NCBI GenBank assembly: GCA_964538515.1
Contig: CAZIEW010000031.1
Span: 1-55,511 of the forward strand
Direction of reading: 5' to 3'
DNA from: CALBZH01 sp964538515
GTDB lineage: Bacteria; Desulfobacterota; Syntrophobacteria; Syntrophobacterales; Syntrophobacteraceae
DNA length: 55,511 bases
Shown here: positions 41,951 to 51,088 of the stretch, in pieces
Layout: each line of letters begins with the position of its first letter
Numbering within the stretch: the first letter of the stretch is position 1
The notes under the pieces: generated by a model
Told to the model about the DNA's origin: nothing
The model's input: the letters and a program-made list of their open reading frames with translations, nothing else
Database searches by the model: none
Translations under genes and position numbers: made by a program

Positions 41951-44098
41951 TCAGCCGGCGCGCTGGACCCGGTAGACTCCCTTCTCACCACGGAGTGTGG
42001 ACAGCACTCGCTGGAGGTGATCGGTGTCGCGCACCTCGATCCGCATGCGGCAGACGTTTGTTTCTCCCTTGTTCTGAGACTCCATTTGGAGGTCGATGAC
42101 GCTCACGTCCAGTTGCCCCAGCACGCCGCTCAGCGCGGCGAGCATGCCCCGCGTGCCGGCGTAAACCACGCGAATGTCGACGGGGTACACGTGACTGTGT
42201 CCGGTATCCCACTGGACGTCGATTTGCCGCTCCGCATCGCCCCGCTCCATGTTCACGCACGACGAGCGGTGCACCGTAATGCCTTTGCCGCGTGTGATGT
42301 ACCCAATGATCGGCTCGCCTGGCACGGGATGGCAGCACTTGGCCAGGCGCACGAGCACGTCGTCGGTTCCCCGCACCCGGATCCCCCCATGGGATGGAGA
42401 AGCCTTCCGTTTTTCGATGGCAATGGGCTCCGGCTTCTCGGTCTCCTCGGGGGGCGCCGCGGTCGGGAGGCGCCCGATGACTTGCACCGGGGACACCTTT
42501 TTGTACCCGATGCTCTCGAGAAGATCGTCCACGGTCTTGATGGAGAGGCTTCTTGCGGCCTCCAGGAGCTCCGGCGAATTGATGAAATTGTTGAAATTCA
42601 GGCCCCTCTTCCGGAACTCGCGCTCGCAGATCTCGCGTCCAAGCGTGATCGATCGCTCCCGCTCCACCGTCTTGAAGTAATGACGGATCCGGTTGATGGC
42701 CTTGGGCGATTTGACCATCTTTTCCCAGTCCTTGCTGGGACGATGGTTGGCGGAAGTGAGAATCTCGATGGTGTCGCCGTTCTGGAGCTCATAGCGCAAT
42801 TGGACGAGCTTGCCGTTGACCCTGGCCCCCACGCAGCGATGCCCGACCTCCGTGTGAACCTCATAAGCGAAATCAACCGGAGTCGACCCGCGTGGCAAGG
42901 CCTTCACCTCGCCCTGCGGCGTAAAAACGTAGACTTCATCGGGGTAAAAGTCAGCCTTGACCGATTCGAAGCTCGCTTTGGGATCCCGCCATTCCTTGTT
43001 CCACTCCAGGAGCTCCCGAAGCCAAGAAAAGCGCTGCGATTCGGCCTCCGCTCCCTTGGACGAGGGCCGACCTTCCTTGTACATCCAGTGAGCCGCAATG
43101 CCTTCACGAGCAATCTGGTGCATTTCCTCCGTGCGAATCTGCACCTCCATCCGCTCACCATGCGGCCCGACCACCGTCGTATGGAGCGACTGGTACATGT
43201 TGGACTTGGGCTTGGCGATGTAATCCTTGTACCGCCCTTTGACGGGCTCCCAAAGCGTGTGGATCATCCCGAGCGCTTCGTAGCAGGACTTGACGGTATC
43301 CGTGATGATCCGGAAGGCGATGACGTCGTAGACGCGCGGCAGATCGAGGTTCTGGCGCAACATTTTGAGATAAATGCTGTATTTGTGCTTGTGTCTGCCG
43401 CTCACCCTGCCGGGCAGCCCGTTTTCCTCCAGCATTTTGGAAAGCAGCTGCTGCACCTCTTCAATGTATTGTCGATGCTCGGTTTCGGTCTTTGCGAGCC
43501 CCTCGACGATCTGACGGAATTCCTCGGGATGGAGACGCTCGAAGGCGAGGTCCTCAAGCTCCTGCTTCATCCAGTCGATGCCCAACCGAGCGGCGAGTGG
43601 GGCGTAGATGTCGAGCGTTTCCTGGGCCATGGATTGTTGTGCTTCGGTCTGCCGCCTCCCAAGGCTTCGCATGTCGTGGAGGCGGTCGGCCAGCTTCACA
43701 AGGACCACGCGCACATCCTGGGAGATGGCCAGGATCATCTTGCGCATGTACTCCATCTGCTGCTCTTTGCGGTTGCTGAAATCGAGCTGGGTGAGCTTCG
43801 TGACGTCCCGAACGATGCGGATCACGTTGGGACCGAAGCTCTGCTCGATCTCCTCCTCGCTCGTTCGTCCTTCTTCGAGGCAGTCGTGCAGGAACCCGGC
43901 GGCAACGCTCTCTTCGTCCATCCGCATACCCGCAAGGATACCCGCAACGGCCAACGGATGGCTCAGGTAAGGCTCCCCATTCAGCCGCAGCTGCCCGGCA
44001 TGGACCTTGGCGGCGAAAACGTACGCCTTCTCGAGGAACGCAACGTCCGCTCCGGAGTCGTAACTCAGAATCTGGTCGACGATTTCAAAGAATCTCAC
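41951..44098 (-). CDS. rel: Rel/SpoT (p)ppGpp synthetase, altered hydrolase site
   Basis: 715 residues, full length: HD hydrolase domain, RelA/SpoT synthetase domain (YSIYLKMLRQNLDLPRVYDV; YKDYIAKPKSNMYQSLHTTV), TGS (VYVFTPQGEVKALPRGSTPV), helical and conserved-Cys regions and a C-terminal ACT domain. The synthetase motifs look intact. In the HD domain, the usual HDxxED reads LHDCLEEG, so the second acid is Glu. The LADRLHN motif reads LADRLHD, so the conserved Asn is Asp. Hydrolysis may therefore be weak. It starts 15 bp after ispG ends and shares its transcript. Confidence 0.93.
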   Translation of the reverse strand: MRFFEIVDQILSYDSGADVAFLEKAYVFAAKVHAGQLRLNGEPYLSHPLAVAGILAGMRMDEESVAAGFLHDCLEEGRTSEEEIEQSFGPNVIRIVRDVTKLTQLDFSNRKEQQMEYMRKMILAISQDVRVVLVKLADRLHDMRSLGRRQTEAQQSMAQETLDIYAPLAARLGIDWMKQELEDLAFERLHPEEFRQIVEGLAKTETEHRQYIEEVQQLLSKMLEENGLPGRVSGRHKHKYSIYLKMLRQNLDLPRVYDVIAFRIITDTVKSCYEALGMIHTLWEPVKGRYKDYIAKPKSNMYQSLHTTVVGPHGERMEVQIRTEEMHQIAREGIAAHWMYKEGRPSSKGAEAESQRFSWLRELLEWNKEWRDPKASFESVKADFYPDEVYVFTPQGEVKALPRGSTPVDFAYEVHTEVGHRCVGARVNGKLVQLRYELQNGDTIEILTSANHRPSKDWEKMVKSPKAINRIRHYFKTVERERSITLGREICEREFRKRGLNFNNFINSPELLEAARSLSIKTVDDLLESIGYKKVSPVQVIGRLPTAAPPEETEKPEPIAIEKRKASPSHGGIRVRGTDDVLVRLAKCCHPVPGEPIIGYITRGKGITVHRSSCVNMERGDAERQIDVQWDTGHSHVYPVDIRVVYAGTRGMLAALSGVLGQLDVSVIDLQMESQNKGETNVCRMRIEVRDTDHLQRVLSTLRGEKGVYRVQRAG

Positions 44099-44113
44099 CG
44101 TAATTGCCCCGAA

Positions 44114-45196
44114 TCAGTCAAAGAGGCGCTCTCCCGTCATGGCTTCCACTTCGGCAATCAACCGTTTCAAAAGGTCCTCTTCCTGCATCTTTTCGATAAG
44201 CTGGCCCTTCTTGAACAGGATGCCGACGCCGCGCCCCCCGGCAATCCCGACGTCGGCTTCCTTCGCCTCACCCGGGCCGTTCACCACGCAGCCCATGATC
44301 GCTACCTTAAGCGGCGTGCGTACCTTCCTCAAGATACGATCAGCCTCCTCCACCATGGGGATGAGCTCGATCTCGGTGCGCCCGCATGTGGGGCAGCTGA
44401 TCAGCTCAACGCCCCGCTCCCGCAGCTTCAACGCCCTCAGGATACTGTAGGCGACCGGTATTTCGTCCACCGGATCGCTCGTGATCGACACCCGGACCGT
44501 GTCACCGATGCCGTCGAGCAGCAGCGCGCCGATGCCCAGGGCCGATTTGATCGCGCCGTTGACCAGGGTTCCTGCTTCCGTGACCCCCAGATGAAGCGGG
44601 TAATCCGTCTTCGACGCCAGGAGCCGGTAGGCTGCGATGGTATCGAGCACGTCCGAGGATTTTAAGGATACCTTGATTAGCCCGAAGTCCTGGTCTTCCA
44701 GGAGTCGGATGTGGCCGAGCGCGCTTTCCACCATGGCCTCGGGGCTGGGACGCCCGTATTTTGCGAGGAGCTCTTTTTCAACCGATCCGCTGTTCACGCC
44801 GATGCGGATGGGAATCTCCCGCTCGAGGGCTGCCTTCGCCACCTTGCGCACCCGGTCCGGGCCGCCGATGTTTCCCGGGTTGAGGCGCAGGCCGTCCACG
44901 CCCGCCTCAATGGCCCCCAAGGCCAGCCGGTGGTCGAAATGGATGTCGGCGATGAGCGGTATCCCGATGGCCTCCTTGATGCGCGGGAGCTGCTCCACCG
45001 CCGCCGTGTCGGGGACCGCGACGCGGACGATTTCGCACCCAACTTCTTCGAGGCGTTTGATCTGACGGACCGTTGCCTCCCTGTCACGAGTATCCGTGTT
45101 CGTCATGGACTGCACCACCACCGGAAGCCCGCCCCCGATGGGGACACTACCAACGTGAATGAGACGTGTCCTGCGCCTTGCCGTCATGAGCTCCAA
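44114..45196 (-). CDS. ispG: 4-hydroxy-3-methylbut-2-enyl diphosphate synthase (IspG/GcpE)
   Basis: 360 residues, the bacterial two-domain length. The TIM-barrel has VVVQSMTNTDTRDREATVRQ, CEIVRVAVPD, IPLIADIHFDHRLA and LRLNPGNIG. The C-terminal 4Fe-4S domain has ISCPTCGRTEIEL and IMGCVVNGPGEAKEADVGIA, providing the three cluster cysteines. It makes HMBPP in the MEP isoprenoid pathway. An in-frame ATG nine bases inside (45187) is an alternative start. It precedes rel in a two-gene transcript. Confidence 0.96.
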   Translation of the reverse strand: MELMTARRRTRLIHVGSVPIGGGLPVVVQSMTNTDTRDREATVRQIKRLEEVGCEIVRVAVPDTAAVEQLPRIKEAIGIPLIADIHFDHRLALGAIEAGVDGLRLNPGNIGGPDRVRKVAKAALEREIPIRIGVNSGSVEKELLAKYGRPSPEAMVESALGHIRLLEDQDFGLIKVSLKSSDVLDTIAAYRLLASKTDYPLHLGVTEAGTLVNGAIKSALGIGALLLDGIGDTVRVSITSDPVDEIPVAYSILRALKLRERGVELISCPTCGRTEIELIPMVEEADRILRKVRTPLKVAIMGCVVNGPGEAKEADVGIAGGRGVGILFKKGQLIEKMQEEDLLKRLIAEVEAMTGERLFD

Positions 45197-45301
45197 CCCT
45201 TACTCCTTGAAAATGGATCGTTCGGCTGCCTCTTGCTGCTTCGAAATCAGTCGCGTGGATGCTGCACGGGAACCGCAAGGGGATGCATCCTCTGAACGGC
45301 T

Positions 45302-45330
45302 ATTGTATACCAGCACGCGCACCCCGCCAA
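45302..45330 (-). promoter_or_regulatory. Candidate sigma-70 promoter of ispG-rel
   Basis: Minus strand: TTGGCG, 17 bases, TACAAT, about 105 bases before the ispG ATG. The remaining 45197-45575 divergent region shows no gene; I found no equally good promoter for glgA. Confidence 0.5.
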
Positions 45331-45575
45331 AGTGAAATGGCGCCCGCTGCAAAAGCGCTTTCCCATCCCGTTGTTTCAAGGTAAGAAAACGAAAGCTCTT
45401 GGTACGGTGCTCGCGAAGAGGAGGAATCAGGCCTGTATCGTCATGACGGGTGAGCTGGAATGACGAAGGGACGCGTCGGGAAGACTTCGTTTGCAAGCAG
45501 GGTGCCTGGGGCCAAAGCCAGACCGTCGCGCTATGAATCGATGGTTGACCCTGTTTGGACCTGAGGGATCTCACC

Positions 45576-47096
45576 ATGAGCCAGCTCCGTGTTTTGCTCT
45601 GTTCGTCCGAAGTCGCACCCTTCGCCAAGACCGGTGGTCTTGCCGACGTGGCGGGAGCCCTTCCGGGGGCACTCAAGCGGTTGGGTTGCGACGTTCGCGT
45701 CTTCATGCCCCTTTACCGGTCGGTCCGTGGACAAATTGAGATGTTTGACTGGGATGGGTATGCCGTCCTGACGTTTGCTGGCTATCCTCACCGGGTGAAT
45801 TTCTGGGAAGGCAGAACGGCGGAAGGCGTCCCGATCTATTTTTTGGAACGGGACGAGTTCTTCGACCGGAGCTACTTGTACGGTTCGCCGCGGCGTGGGG
45901 ACTACGAAGACAACCCGGTGCGATTCATCGCGTTCTCACAGGCGGTGAGCACCCTCTGCCAGTGGCTCGACTGGTTTCCCCAGATCCTCCACATCCATGA
46001 CTGGCAAGCGGCACTCGTCGCTCCGTACCTGCGGTATCTTTGGCGGGCGGATTGGCGCTTTGACCACACGCGGACCGTTCTCACCATCCACAATCTGGGC
46101 TATCAAGGGATGTTTCCCGGCTCCGTGTTCGGCCTCATGGGGCTGCCCGCATCGGTGTTTTCCCCCAGCGGACTGGAATTCTGGGGACACTGCAATTTCT
46201 TGAAGGGCGGTATCGTCTACAGTGACTGGCTGACGACGGTCAGTCCGACCTACAGTCGGGAAATACAGCAGATGGCGTTCGGGCGCGGCCTCGACGGTGT
46301 CATTCGGGACCACCGGGATCGACTCGACGGCATCTTGAACGGGGTCGACTACGGCGAGTGGAACCCGGAAACGGATCCGAACCTTCCGGCCCGTTTTTCG
46401 GCCATGGAGCTCTCGGGCAGGGCGCGATGCAAGAGGGAGCTCATCGACGAAATCCAGTTGGCCCCCGAATGCAAGGAAAAACCGCTCCTGGCCATGATCA
46501 GCCGTCTCGACGCCCAGAAAGGCTTCGATCTGCTGCTTGCGGCTCTTCCCCAGCTCATGGCCGAGGATGTCGGTCTGGTCATTCTGGGAACGGGAGACCT
46601 CGGGATCCAGGAGGCTCTCACCGGGCACGAGCGCGAGTTTGCGGGGAGGCTCCGGGTCGTGCCCCGCTTCGACGAGGCGTTGGCCCACCGGATCGAGGCT
46701 GGAAGCGACATCTTTCTCATGCCGTCGCGTTACGAGCCTTGCGGGTTAAACCAGATGTACAGCCTTCGTTATGGCTGCATTCCGGTTGTGCACGCCACCG
46801 GCGGCCTGGAGGATTCCGTCGTCGACCTGGTTGACAGCCCCGAGACCGGAAACGGGTTCAAGTTCGTGGATTACACCCCCGCAGCGTTTCTTCAAAGCAT
46901 CCGAGCGGCCCTCGACCTGCTCGCGCAGCCGGAGGCGTGGCGAGTCGTTCAGCAGCGTGCCATGGTGCAGGATTTCTCCTGGGACCGGGCAGCGCGCGAG
47001 TACCTACGCCTGTTCGAGAGGATTGCTCCCCCTGTGGCGCGGTCTTTCACGGGTGCCTCAGCGGCGGCCCCGGAGGTGGTGCCACAGGAGGGTTGA
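45576..47096 (+). CDS. glgA: Glycogen synthase, ADP-glucose type (GT5)
   Basis: 506 residues. The N-terminal GT5 signature is SSEVAPFAKTGGLADVAGAL, containing the KxGGL ADP-glucose site. HIHDWQAALVAPYLR, TIHNLGYQG and TVSPTYSREI follow. The C-terminal Rossmann domain has AMISRLDAQKGFDLLLAALP and the catalytic MPSRYEPCGLNQMYSLRYG. It elongates alpha-1,4-glucan from ADP-glucose. The ATG at 45576 directly precedes the conserved start. No other glycogen genes are in the window. Confidence 0.95.
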   Translation: MSQLRVLLCSSEVAPFAKTGGLADVAGALPGALKRLGCDVRVFMPLYRSVRGQIEMFDWDGYAVLTFAGYPHRVNFWEGRTAEGVPIYFLERDEFFDRSYLYGSPRRGDYEDNPVRFIAFSQAVSTLCQWLDWFPQILHIHDWQAALVAPYLRYLWRADWRFDHTRTVLTIHNLGYQGMFPGSVFGLMGLPASVFSPSGLEFWGHCNFLKGGIVYSDWLTTVSPTYSREIQQMAFGRGLDGVIRDHRDRLDGILNGVDYGEWNPETDPNLPARFSAMELSGRARCKRELIDEIQLAPECKEKPLLAMISRLDAQKGFDLLLAALPQLMAEDVGLVILGTGDLGIQEALTGHEREFAGRLRVVPRFDEALAHRIEAGSDIFLMPSRYEPCGLNQMYSLRYGCIPVVHATGGLEDSVVDLVDSPETGNGFKFVDYTPAAFLQSIRAALDLLAQPEAWRVVQQRAMVQDFSWDRAAREYLRLFERIAPPVARSFTGASAAAPEVVPQEG

Positions 47097-47271
47097 GAGT
47101 CCGAGGAAGGTCAGGAAGCCTCCCACATCCGTCGCCATCGTCACGAAAATGATCGATCCCGGCGACGAGGGGCATGAGCGACGCCAAAGCCACGAAGCGC
47201 GCAATCGTGTCCGAGAAATGACCGACGGTGAGCGCCGCGAGCAGGATCTGGATTACTCCGGCATTCGCCAT
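47058..47271 (-). pseudogene. MgtE-type magnesium transporter remnant
   Basis: On the minus strand, VGHFSDTIARFVALASLMPLVAG resembles the first MgtE TM region (quoted in parts: HFSDTIARFVALA, LMPLVAG). After a one-base frame change it continues as GSIIFVTMATDVGG and FLTFLGLSTLLWHHLRGRR, the last MgtE helix, ending at a TGA at 47058. The helices normally between them are gone. An internal deletion plus truncated 5' end is the simplest reading. Confidence 0.55.
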
Positions 47272-47283
47272 CCCCCAACCAAC

Positions 47284-47392
47284 GTTGACACTTGGGTGTC
47301 TGGGGTGTCAACTAGGTTGATAGCTGCAAGCGTGCTCGCTCGGAAGCGGGTCTTCCTTCAGACTCCGTCCAAAACTGTCAACCCGGTTGACA
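47284..47392. promoter_or_regulatory. Repeated TGTCAAC-N3-GTTGACA operator-like palindromes
   Basis: A perfect 17-bp palindrome TGTCAAC-CCG-GTTGACA lies at 47376-47392 and a near-perfect copy TGTCAAC-TAG-GTTGATA at 47306-47322, 70 bases apart (about seven helical turns). A half-site GTTGACA sits at 47284-47290. They lie 190-300 bases upstream of the small gene at 47586. The binding protein is unknown. The rest of 47272-47585 shows nothing coding. Confidence 0.55.
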
Positions 47393-47585
47393 ACCATTGC
47401 ATCCTCAATGTCCCGCAAATCGCCGTCTCCACAGGGCAGCACCCTCCCCCCATTTCTTCGTGTTTTCCCCGAGTTGTAGCTGTCTTGGCTCGCTCCTGGC
47501 CGCTCGCTTTCTTGGCTGGAACGCGCTTTGCCTATTAGGAAACCACCACGTCAGTGGAATACGGATGGAGCAAGGAGGCCGGGCC

Positions 47586-47843
47586 ATGAAAACAACAACT
47601 TTCGAGTATGACGATTTCCTGGAAAATCGGATTGAACGGTGCTTGGAACGGGCGATGAGCGTTCACGCGAAAACCGGGTGCAGCCGTCGTCGCGCGGAAA
47701 GGGCTGTTCAGGAGGCGACTTTTTACAGCGCGAGTCGCGAGCGACTGCTCCGAGAAATGTCGCTGAAGCACATCGCGGTCACTCAGGATGCCGTGGATCG
47801 ATTTCTCCTGGAAGCCTATACCGATCTGCCCGTCGACCACTAA
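47586..47843 (+). CDS. Small unknown protein
   Basis: 85 residues, highly charged and Arg-rich, without signal or TM: FEYDDFLENRIERCLERAMS, SRRRAERAVQEATFYSASRE, LREMSLKHIAVTQDAVDRFL. Likely all-helical. A strong AAGGAGG precedes the ATG. No family recognised. It is the first of three consecutive plus-strand genes downstream of the palindrome pair. Confidence 0.7.
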   Translation: MKTTTFEYDDFLENRIERCLERAMSVHAKTGCSRRRAERAVQEATFYSASRERLLREMSLKHIAVTQDAVDRFLLEAYTDLPVDH

Positions 47844-47913
47844 TGCGGGTGCGCGCTTTCTTGGCCGAGGCTTGATGTTGAACCCCTCGAACGGGACTCT
47901 CAAGGGAATAAGA

Positions 47914-48114
47914 ATGAACGATCCTTCGCTAACCTGGATGGAGCAGCAGCAAATGATTCCGTGTGAGACCTGTGGCAAGCCGACAAGCTTCGTCTTCACG
48001 GGGAGATGCAGGAACTGTCTGACCGTCGAAACCCTGCTCCACGAATACCTTCGGTCGGAGGCGGGGAGAGAGTTCGTCGAGAGAGCCCTGGAGCGCGCAC
48101 GCAACGGGGGATGA
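47914..48114 (+). CDS. Small zinc-ribbon protein
   Basis: 66 residues. A CxxC-x11-CxxC zinc ribbon (CETC...CRNC) is followed by a helical tail (VETLLHEYLRSEAGREFVER). The ATG at 47914 has AAGGGA upstream; an in-frame ATG at 47875 would add 13 residues. Function unknown; such short ribbons often act as adaptors. Confidence 0.65.
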   Translation: MNDPSLTWMEQQQMIPCETCGKPTSFVFTGRCRNCLTVETLLHEYLRSEAGREFVERALERARNGG

Positions 48115-48211
48115 GCGACGGTGGGCGTCAACGGTTAAAGGCTGTGACTTGAAGAAAGAGTGCATGCAGCGCAAGTTGTGCTCATGCTCGCCATAGAGAA
48201 GGAGACGTGCC

Positions 48212-49090
48212 ATGTCGACTGAGACTCAATATGACGACATAGCGCTCGGGCTTGACTCCCGGCGACTCTCCCTAAAGGGCCTCTCAGAAGGCGGAGAGGG
48301 CAGCCCCGATCCAGGCGGCACCCTCTTGGACAGGGGAGGCCAACGAGCCTCTTCCCACCGTCCCTGCCTCCATTCGTTAGCTGGCCGGCTGGAGCCCCGG
48401 CTTTGTACCCGGGATTACCGGTGCGACACCTGTGAGCTCGATGAGCTGGTGGAGAAGACGGCCCTCGTGTACCCGAAGAAATGCAAATCCATCGTGGAAA
48501 TCGACGGGTACCGTCACTCGGAGCACTGCCATTACCACAGGGGGCATTCCTGGATTCACCCTGAATACGGTGGGAACGTGCGCATTGGTATCGACGACTT
48601 CGCCGCCCGGGTTATCGGGTACGCAGACGCCATCGAGCTGCCGCGTTCCGGCAGTCGGATCTTTCCGGGCGCTCCTGCCTTTTCGCTGAAACGGGATCGC
48701 CACTGGGTGAGGGTCTTGTCCCCCATTCAAGGAACGGTCCTGACCGTCAACGAGACGGTTCTGGAAAACCCGGAGCTGGTGCGCAACGATTCATTCGAGC
48801 GGGGCTGGCTCGTGCTCGTGAAGCCGGACCCGGACTCGATCCCCTGCACGGCGCTGGTGCACGGCGAGAAAGCGAAGGATTGGCTGGCTCAGGAGAGCGG
48901 GTTCTTGAATGTGCTGCTTTCGAGTGGTCTGGGGGGACGCACGAGCATGGGCAATCCGACGCGGTGCCAGCTCATCTCCGATTGGGTCTGGGTCACCCTG
49001 GTGGAGACCTTCCTTCACTCCAAAGTCATCTTCGATCCTTCAAGCCCGCCTGAGCGCGAGCAGGCCAACGCCATCCGGGAGCAACGGTGA
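48212..49090 (+). CDS. GcvH-like protein with N-terminal Cys motif
   Basis: 292 residues. The first 80 are poorly structured and end in a Cys-rich segment (LCTRDYRCDTCELDELVEK). The core resembles glycine-cleavage H protein: WIHPEYGGNVRIGIDDFAAR, IGYADAIELP, VRVLSPIQGTVLTVNETVLE, NPELVRNDSFERGWLVLVKP. In true GcvH the lipoyl-Lys lies in ESVKAAS. Here the segment is FSLKRDRHWVRV, so lipoylation is doubtful. No glycine-cleavage genes are nearby. GAAGGAG precedes the ATG. H-like proteins in sulfur metabolism are an alternative role. Confidence 0.75.
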   Translation: MSTETQYDDIALGLDSRRLSLKGLSEGGEGSPDPGGTLLDRGGQRASSHRPCLHSLAGRLEPRLCTRDYRCDTCELDELVEKTALVYPKKCKSIVEIDGYRHSEHCHYHRGHSWIHPEYGGNVRIGIDDFAARVIGYADAIELPRSGSRIFPGAPAFSLKRDRHWVRVLSPIQGTVLTVNETVLENPELVRNDSFERGWLVLVKPDPDSIPCTALVHGEKAKDWLAQESGFLNVLLSSGLGGRTSMGNPTRCQLISDWVWVTLVETFLHSKVIFDPSSPPEREQANAIREQR

Positions 49091-49138
49091 CGGCCGAGTC
49101 CCCGCAGCGCGTCGCCCTTGATGGCGGCGCGCCTTCTC

Positions 49139-50764
49139 TCAATCCTCCTGATGCTGCTCCAGCCCGTGACGTTTGAGCTTCTTGATGAGTCCGAAACGAC
49201 TCAGCCCCAGCTTTCGAGCGACCTTGGACTTGTTTCCCTTAAGCTCCTCCATGACCCTTATGAGAATGTTTTTTTCCATCCGATCGAGCATGGTTTTCAG
49301 GTCCGTCTCCTTGGTCATGGCCGGCTCGATCTCAGCGGCCCGCTTCCCGCAGATTCTCTCCGACAAGTGCCAGCGCTGGATGAGGCTGTTGTCGTCGACC
49401 AGAACCATCGCCCGCTCGATTTCGTTCTCCAGCTCCCGGACGTTTCCGGGAAAGGGATAGCGGCACAGACAGCTTAGCGCTTCATCGGAAAGCCCGAGCA
49501 CCTTTCGGCCCATGATCTGATTGAACTTGTGGATGAAATGGCTGGCAAGGATCGGGATGTCCCCTTCGCGCTTGCGCAGAGCCGGCAGCGTAACGGGAAA
49601 GACGTTGAGCCGATAGAAAAGGTCTTCACGGAACAGACCATTCTTGACGTCCTTTTCTAGATCGCGGCTGGTTGCCGAGATGACACGGACGTCCACCTTC
49701 CGCACTTCCGTGCCGCCCAGGGGGCGGATTTCGCCTTCCTGCAGCACCCGGAGCAGACTCACCTGCATGGAGGCCGGCATCTCCCCCACTTCGTCCAGGA
49801 ATATGGTCCCCCCGTGGGCCACCTCGAACAACCCTTTTTTGTCCATGACGGCGCCGGTGAAAGCCCCGCGCTTGTATCCGAAGAGCTCGCTGGCAAGGAG
49901 CGATTCCGGGAGTCCACCGCAATTTTGCGTGACGAACCGGTTGTTCTTCCTCGGCCCGTTGTAATGCAGGCATCGCGCGATGAGCTCTTTTCCCGTGCCC
50001 GTTTCGCCCCGGACCAGGACCGTGATGTCCGAATTGATTGCCTTGTCGCACAGGCGGAACACCTCCATCATCTCGGTGCTGTTGCCCCGTATGGACTGGA
50101 AGCGATGGAGTCCGCCGACCTCGCGCCAGAGCCAATCGTTTTCCTGCCGGGCGTCCTTGATCCAGCCGTCCTTCATTTCGGCGGCCAGTTTGAGCTCTTC
50201 GTAAGCGCGCTGCAGTTCTTCTCGGGTTCTGGCGTTGTCGATGGCCATGGACACGGTCCTCGACACCAGGAACAGCAGTCCCAGGTCCTTTTCGCAAAAG
50301 GTTCCGACCGTCTTGTTGCAGGACTCGATGACGCCGATGCGTCGGCCCCGTGCCACGAGAGGAACCGCGACCAGGGAGCGCGTCTGGAAGTTGGTCTGCT
50401 TGTCGACCGCCTTGAAATGCTCGGGAGCCTCCTCGATGTCCGGGACCAGTGCCGCCTCCCCGCTCCGGAAGACCCGCCCCGCGATTCCCGTATCCGCCGG
50501 GAATCGGATTTCCTTCAGCCTCTTTGCGCCCTCCTCCGGATTTCCTTCCGTGGATCGGAAGAAGAGCTCATCTTTGAGTGGGTCGTGCAGGATGATCGCG
50601 ACGGTTTCGCTCTGCGTCAGCTCCTTGGCCTTGGCGATGATCGTGGCAAGCATGGCGTCCAGCTCGACGGTTTCGTGCAGCGCGTCGCTGATCTCAAGGA
50701 GCCGTCTCAGCTCGTCAGCGCTCAGCTCGTCCTTCCGGCAATCGCTTAGCAAAGTTGGCGTCAT
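49139..50764 (-). CDS. Sigma-54 activator with N-terminal GAF domain
   Basis: 541 residues. The GAF domain (about 20-170; LDAMLATIIAKAKELTQSET, AALVPDIEEAPEHFKAVDKQ) replaces a receiver, so it senses a small ligand or redox signal rather than phosphorylation, as in NorR/FhlA. A coil joins it to the AAA+ domain: VRGETGTGKELIARCLH, GYKRGAFTGAVMDKKG and TIFLDEVGEMP. The C-terminal HTH is NKSKVARKLGLSRFGLIKKL. Divergent from the CHASE2 cyclase gene, a possible target, although no clear sigma-54 site is visible in that gap. Confidence 0.93.
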   Translation of the reverse strand: MTPTLLSDCRKDELSADELRRLLEISDALHETVELDAMLATIIAKAKELTQSETVAIILHDPLKDELFFRSTEGNPEEGAKRLKEIRFPADTGIAGRVFRSGEAALVPDIEEAPEHFKAVDKQTNFQTRSLVAVPLVARGRRIGVIESCNKTVGTFCEKDLGLLFLVSRTVSMAIDNARTREELQRAYEELKLAAEMKDGWIKDARQENDWLWREVGGLHRFQSIRGNSTEMMEVFRLCDKAINSDITVLVRGETGTGKELIARCLHYNGPRKNNRFVTQNCGGLPESLLASELFGYKRGAFTGAVMDKKGLFEVAHGGTIFLDEVGEMPASMQVSLLRVLQEGEIRPLGGTEVRKVDVRVISATSRDLEKDVKNGLFREDLFYRLNVFPVTLPALRKREGDIPILASHFIHKFNQIMGRKVLGLSDEALSCLCRYPFPGNVRELENEIERAMVLVDDNSLIQRWHLSERICGKRAAEIEPAMTKETDLKTMLDRMEKNILIRVMEELKGNKSKVARKLGLSRFGLIKKLKRHGLEQHQED

Positions 50765-51088
50765 ACGGTCCTTTTGTCACACATGTCGGGAGGTTGGCTT
50801 GCATTCCCACAAGAGGCATTGTATGTAGATCGTACCATCCCTCGGATAAGAGATCCAGCGAACTGCGCTCAGCACGAATGGGTTTGGTCAGCTCGAAATC
50901 ATTTTTGGAAATCGGCAGCAGGATGGGGGGAAGCTCGCTCTACCACCCTTCCACCACGGCTCTCGCTTCCTGCCGGGGGCGACGGGTCCGTAACGGCTCC
51001 TCGCCTTAGGCGACGGGTGTCAACCATCACCTCCTTGAAGCAGCATTCGCTAAGGCTGCCCGTGCAGGCGCCGAAGTTGGCTGAAACC
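50765..51088. other. Divergent intergenic region, no feature recognised
   Basis: Between the GAF/sigma-54 activator and the CHASE2 cyclase. The plus-strand frame is open back to 50774 but that part codes for no family-like sequence. I see no convincing -24/-12 or -35/-10 pair. Confidence 0.4.

Noticed and set aside
41852..44665. A 937-codon plus-strand frame opposite Rel/SpoT and ispG
   Set aside because: Fully covered by two conserved minus-strand enzymes and of low-complexity composition.
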